This document shows positions 60,597 to 64,000 of a DNA stretch of 64,000 nt, piece by piece. Each line of letters opens with the position of its first letter. The stretch's first letter is position 1. The stretch lies in the NCBI GenBank assembly GCA_944323255.1, contig CALURU010000009.1, forward strand, positions 35,523 through 99,522, in the 5' to 3' direction. The stretch comes from Candidatus Gastranaerophilales bacterium (GTDB taxonomy: Bacteria > Cyanobacteriota > Vampirovibrionia > Gastranaerophilales > Gastranaerophilaceae). The translations under genes and the position numbers were made by a program. The notes below the pieces were generated by a model. That model did not search any database. It saw nothing but the letters and a program-made list of their open reading frames with translations, and was not told the origin of the DNA.

Positions 60597-61961
60597 ATGT
60601 TCAAAAGAGTTTTAATAGCAAACAGAGGCGAAATAGCCGTCAGAGTTATAAGAGCATGTCGTGAATTAGGCATACCTACAGTTGCAATATATTCACAGGC
60701 AGATGCGCAGTCTTTGCATGTAAGACTGGCAACAGATGCATACTGCATTGGACCTGCTCCGAGTGCGCAAAGCTATTTGAATATTCCTGCAATTATCTCA
60801 ACTGCCTTGATGACAGGATGCGACGCAATTCATCCGGGGTACGGGTTTATGTCAGAAAGAGCTGATTTTGTTGATATTTGTACTGAACACGGAATCAAAT
60901 TTATCGGACCATCTGCAGATTCTATGCGAAAAATGGGCGACAAGGCTACTGCCCGCAAGACAATGATTGAAAATAATGTTCCTGTAACACCGGGAACAGG
61001 TTTGCTGGAATCTGTTGAACAGGCAAGAGAATTTGCACATAAAGCGGGTTATCCGATTATCCTGAAAGCTACCGCAGGCGGCGGTGGTAAGGGTATGAGA
61101 ATCGTAAGAAGCGATGACGAATTAGAAACAAATATGAACCTTTGCCAGCTGGAGGCTGAAAAATTCTTCGGAAATCCTGGTGTTTATGCAGAAAAATTCC
61201 TTGAAAATCCTAGACATATTGAGGTTCAGATTCTTGGCGATTCTTTTGGAAACGTTATTCACCTGGGAGAAAGAGATTGTTCAATTCAGAGACGCCACCA
61301 GAAACTTTTAGAAGAAGCTCCTTCACCTGCAATTGATGAAAAAACAAGAAAAGAAATGGGGGCAGCTGCAGTAAGGGCTGCTAAAGCTATTGGATATGAA
61401 GGTGCCGGAACTTGCGAATTTCTGCTTGACCATGACGGGAAATGGTATTTCATGGAGATGAACACAAGGGTTCAGGTTGAACACTGCGTTACGGAAATGA
61501 TTTCCCAGATTGATATTGTAAGAGAGCAAATCCTTGTTGCGTCAGGTAAAAAGCTTGGTTACACTCAGGAGGATGTTCTTTTAAGAGGTCACGCAATTGA
61601 GTGCCGAATTAATGCGGAAGATCCGGATAATGATTTTATGCCTTGTCCGGGTAAGATTGACGGATATTTTGCACCTGGCGGATTCGGAATCAGAGTTGAT
61701 TCACACGTTTATCCGGGGTATTCAATTCCGCCTTATTATGATTCAATGCTTGGCAAACTCATTTGCTGGGGTGAAAACAGAAACGAAGCCAGACGCAGAA
61801 TGTATCAGGCTTTGAAAGAATATGTTGTAACAGGAATTAAGACAACAATACCTTTCCATCAGCAGATTGTTGAGGATGAAGTATTTATCAGCGGCAAATT
61901 TAATACCGGATTTATTGAAGATTTTTACAAACGCCAAGGTAAAGAATTTAAGTCCGAGTAG
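60597..61961 (+). CDS. accC: acetyl-CoA carboxylase biotin carboxylase subunit
   Basis: A 454-residue ATP-grasp enzyme that carboxylates the biotin on AccB. Seen: FKRVLIANRGEIAVRVIRAC, HPGYGFMSERADF, glycine-rich ATP loop KATAGGGGKGMRIV, RHIEVQILGD, ERDCSIQRRHQKLLEEAPSP, EMNTRVQVEHCVTEM and IECRINAEDP. Length is standard (about 450). I start at the ATG at 60597 because the family consensus begins there; an earlier frame (60522) would translate the palindrome. It is the end of efp-accB-accC. Confidence 0.97.
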   Translation: MFKRVLIANRGEIAVRVIRACRELGIPTVAIYSQADAQSLHVRLATDAYCIGPAPSAQSYLNIPAIISTALMTGCDAIHPGYGFMSERADFVDICTEHGIKFIGPSADSMRKMGDKATARKTMIENNVPVTPGTGLLESVEQAREFAHKAGYPIILKATAGGGGKGMRIVRSDDELETNMNLCQLEAEKFFGNPGVYAEKFLENPRHIEVQILGDSFGNVIHLGERDCSIQRRHQKLLEEAPSPAIDEKTRKEMGAAAVRAAKAIGYEGAGTCEFLLDHDGKWYFMEMNTRVQVEHCVTEMISQIDIVREQILVASGKKLGYTQEDVLLRGHAIECRINAEDPDNDFMPCPGKIDGYFAPGGFGIRVDSHVYPGYSIPPYYDSMLGKLICWGENRNEARRRMYQALKEYVVTGIKTTIPFHQQIVEDEVFISGKFNTGFIEDFYKRQGKEFKSE

Positions 61962-62046
61962 TTGCTGCCGGAACAGAAACTTGTAGTTTTGCTTACCAGC
62001 TCGTAGGTTTTGGTAATCTCTGATTACCGATACATTTTATATTGTT

Positions 62047-62075
62047 GATGTGGTAAATCTATGATTTACCACATC
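62047..62075. repeat. perfect 13-bp inverted repeat downstream of accC
   Basis: GATGTGGTAAATC, TAT loop, GATTTACCACATC. It sits between the convergent accC and the hypothetical gene at 62088. A degenerate GTAGG/ATTACC element precedes it (62000-62028). It could act as a weak terminator, although T-runs are short. Confidence 0.75.
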
Positions 62076-62087
62076 CTACTGAACTTA

Positions 62088-63347
62088 TTAATATATTATT
62101 TTTACTCTTTCTAAAGTTTGTGTTTTTTTAGTTCCGTCAGGGTAAGTTGTTATCTCGTCATAAGTATCACGATGATATCTCTTTTCAACAACACGTCCGT
62201 CTGCAAAAGTTTCTATTTCACCATTTTTTGTCTTTTCATATTTTATCCTGCCATATCTATCAGGAGTTGAGAGTTCTTGTTTAACTATATTGCTTTGTCT
62301 GTCATACCAGTTTGTTGTAAGTGTTTCGCCATCAGTACAGACTTCTTTTCGCATGCCTTTTTCAAACGTAGTTTCTTTTATCATTCCTTTAGGATAGATT
62401 CGAGTCGGGTTTGTCCCAAAAATGTATCCTGCGTCATACGTTTCTGTTTGGCTGATAAGATCAAAACCGTCTTTATCATATTTGTACTCTACTGTCATTT
62501 TTTTACCGTTAACATCCTTTAAGATTTCTTTTTTTATCATTGCATCATTTTTGTAATAGTATTTTACAGTGGGTTCGTCTTTATATTTTGTACTCTTTTG
62601 AACCGTTCTTTTATGTGAGTCGGCTTTTGTTTCTACAGTTTTATTCGTCTGGTTAGCAGCTAAATTTTCCGTATTATTGGCTCCGGTATTCTCCGCCGGT
62701 TTAGTCGGTGTCTGCCGTGATTTTGGCTGTGCATAAGCTTGCGACTCCGGCTGCGCTTTTACTCCGGATTTTGCGTTTACACTCATTTTATTAGCACAAT
62801 GACGGATACCAAACAATGCCAGTATTGATAAACCTGTTTCAATTCCACCATCCAGAGCCTTTTCCATTGCCTGAACTGCTTCTTCGTGTGTTTTTGCATT
62901 ATCATACGCTTTTTTACCTTCAATAATTTTAGCTGCGCCGCTGCAAACCGTATAAGTTCCAAGTACAGCCCCGCAGACTAAAGCAAGCGGGGCACTCACC
63001 GCGGAAATTGCCGCAAAAGCCGCACCTGTGCCTAAAGTTGTTAAAGTTCTTTTTAAGCTAAATCCCTCTTCGTCGCAAATCATACCTTTTACAAGCTCTT
63101 TACCGCGGCTAAGACCGATTTCTCCGATTTCCTCCCAGGATAACTCCGGTTTTTCATAGATTTTGAATAATCCCATGACATCCGCAAAATCTTTTTGTGA
63201 ATATTTGTCTTTTATTTCCTGCGCTTTTTCAATAAAAACAGATATTTCATTACCGTCAATATAATTGTTTTTCGAAACGTCTGCTTCCTCTGCAAGCTTT
63301 TGCAAATATTCATTCTTAATTTCCCTAATGCTAATTCCTGTACTCAT
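62088..63347 (-). CDS. effector-like protein: EF-hand-like start, hydrophobic hairpin, YD-type repeats
   Basis: A 419-residue protein without a signal peptide. Residues 22-35 read ADVSKNNYIDGNEISV, an EF-hand-like loop (D, N, D, E positions). A Gly/Ala-rich hydrophobic hairpin follows at about 100-130, then a helix linker and a second short hydrophobic stretch (GIETGLSILALFGI), a Gln/Pro/Asn-rich linker (190-240) and, from about 255, Tyr/Lys/Asp-rich strands ending with YD-like units (IETFADGRVVEKRY; ITTYPDGTKKTQTL). The hydrophobic hairpin, linker and hydrophobic order resembles the giant protein at 371. No function is assigned; a secreted effector or surface protein is possible. GAGGAAGAG lies upstream of the ATG. 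Confidence 0.75.
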   Translation of the reverse strand: MSTGISIREIKNEYLQKLAEEADVSKNNYIDGNEISVFIEKAQEIKDKYSQKDFADVMGLFKIYEKPELSWEEIGEIGLSRGKELVKGMICDEEGFSLKRTLTTLGTGAAFAAISAVSAPLALVCGAVLGTYTVCSGAAKIIEGKKAYDNAKTHEEAVQAMEKALDGGIETGLSILALFGIRHCANKMSVNAKSGVKAQPESQAYAQPKSRQTPTKPAENTGANNTENLAANQTNKTVETKADSHKRTVQKSTKYKDEPTVKYYYKNDAMIKKEILKDVNGKKMTVEYKYDKDGFDLISQTETYDAGYIFGTNPTRIYPKGMIKETTFEKGMRKEVCTDGETLTTNWYDRQSNIVKQELSTPDRYGRIKYEKTKNGEIETFADGRVVEKRYHRDTYDEITTYPDGTKKTQTLERVKIIY

Positions 63348-63544
63348 TTCTCTTCCTCGCGTCTTTGTGTTAATTTAATTCCCTTAAATATATAAAGTGT
63401 TTTAACAAATCAAAATTGCCTATTTTTTCAATGTGTTACATCATATTATTACAAAATACAGAATTAGCGCGACATTTCAGATTCACAAAACTTAATATAT
63501 TATGATTTGGTCAATTATGCTCTTACAAAAAAAGCCGGCGAAAT

Positions 63545-63573
63545 TTGCATGAAATTTTCGAGAGAGTTATAAT
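63545..63573 (+). promoter_or_regulatory. promoter of tRNA-Gly
   Basis: TTGCAT at 63545-63550, 17-nt spacer, TATAAT at 63568-63573; the tRNA begins 15 nt after the -10 box. Confidence 0.75.
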
Positions 63574-63588
63574 TAACTCATGTTTTAT

Positions 63589-63660
63589 GCGGATGTAATT
63601 CAGTGGTAGAATGCAACCTTCCCAAGGTTGACGTCGCGGGTTCGAGTCCCGTCGTCCGCT
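63589..63660 (+). tRNA. tRNA-Gly (anticodon CCC)
   Basis: A 72-nt cloverleaf: acceptor GCGGATG/CGTCCGC (one G-T pair), D arm ATTC/GAAT, anticodon stem CAACC/GGTTG with loop TTCCCAA (anticodon CCC, reads GGG), T arm GCGGG/CCCGT around TTCGAGT, discriminator T. The CCA end is not encoded. Confidence 0.95.
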
Positions 63661-63995
63661 AATATTTTTTGTGAAAAGTATAGGGTGTGCAAAGCAAAAC
63701 GTGCCTACCGGAAAAAGAAAAAAAGTTTTTGTCGGCTTAGTAAAGCCGACCTACAATTCTTAGATTAGTGAATAGTGAGTTTGGGTAGAAATCCCAACCT
63801 ACCAAGATTAGTGAGTAGAATTATTACAAACAAACTTTTCAACCTTTCAACTATTCAACTTTTCAACTGATAATAAGTTATTGTCTACAATTCTTAGATT
63901 AGTGAATAGTGAGTTTGGGTAGAATGAATTGTCCCCCTAAAAACGTAATCGGTCAGTAGGCAAGTTTTCGAATATAATAAAAAAAAGGAGGAACG
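63661..63995. repeat. repeat-rich gap after tRNA-Gly
   Basis: No gene inside. 63731-63754 is a GTCGGCTT/AAGCCGAC hairpin; 63779-63803 a TTGGG/CCCAA hairpin. A 40-bp block starting CTACAATTCTTAGATTAG is repeated at 63751-63790 and 63883-63922. TTCAACTATTCAAC-type runs lie at 63836-63870. A TATAAT at 63973-63978 may be the -10 of the next gene. Confidence 0.8.
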
Positions 63996-64000
63996 ATGAG
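63996..64000 (+). CDS. start of a gene cut by the window edge
   Basis: AAGGAGG at 63985-63991 stands 4-5 nt before an ATG at 63996-63998, behind a TATAAT at 63973-63978. Only the start codon and two more bases are visible, so the product is unknown. Confidence 0.6.

Overview
This window is an AT-rich bacterial chromosome segment with about 65 protein genes, one tRNA gene and an unusually large number of short intergenic repeats. The gene content best fits a non-photosynthetic relative of the cyanobacteria (Vampirovibrionia/Melainabacteria, probably the gut order Gastranaerophilales). Pointers are an atpD-atpC pair standing apart from the rest of the ATP synthase genes (the cyanobacterial arrangement), LL-diaminopimelate aminotransferase (dapL), a GCS2-type glutamate-cysteine ligase, the MEP-pathway gene ispG, flagellar genes in a compact genome, and many large hypothetical proteins. 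This placement is inference; no marker phylogeny was run.

Layout. 0-8 kb: a partial CoA-disulfide-reductase-like gene, a giant acidic 1369-residue protein behind a sigma-28-like promoter, a pair of HI0074/nucleotidyltransferase genes, pnuC, a membrane protein and a lipoprotein. 8-14.9 kb: bioD-bioA (bioA carries a palindromic repeat in frame), a VWA protein, recN with a TPR protein, and a phosphodiesterase. 14.9-19.1 kb: ispG, a small secreted protein and the overlapping shikimate operon aroC-aroK-aroB. 19.1-25.7 kb: the flagellar operon fliF-fliG-fliH-fliI, interrupted by 100-bp tandem repeats, with hypothetical genes on both sides. 26-34 kb: xerC, dapL, a secreted protein with an FkbH-like protein, an AT-rich iteron array, engB, two WYL regulators and coaX. 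34-41 kb: a GT39 membrane enzyme, atpD-atpC and a two-gene glycan-modification operon. 41-51 kb: a 51-residue gene with a sigma-28-like promoter, mraY, a glutamate-cysteine ligase, ksgA, thrC-proB, rseP, coaD, a radical SAM gene and maf. 51-59 kb: ribosomal protein S1, truB, rbfA, a sigma-28-like two-gene unit of tiny proteins, leuD, dnaN, a PPP phosphatase, rdgB, a GT2 transferase and hpf. 59-64 kb: efp-accB-accC, an EF-hand/YD-repeat-like protein, tRNA-Gly(CCC) and the start of another gene.

The most interesting signal is three promoters matching the flagellar sigma-28 (FliA) consensus TAAAGTTT-N11-GCCGATAA: two exact matches in front of tiny unknown genes and one near match in front of the giant acidic protein. 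They suggest that uncharacterised proteins are expressed with the late flagellar regulon and may be export substrates, chaperones or regulators. Other strong signals are an array of TTTTCTACA/TGTAGAAAA nonamers next to an AT-rich tract (origin-like), hairpin repeats whose stems change on both sides together, larger palindromes inside the atp and acc operons, and three promoters whose -10 box lies exactly 6 nt before the ATG (leaderless mRNAs).
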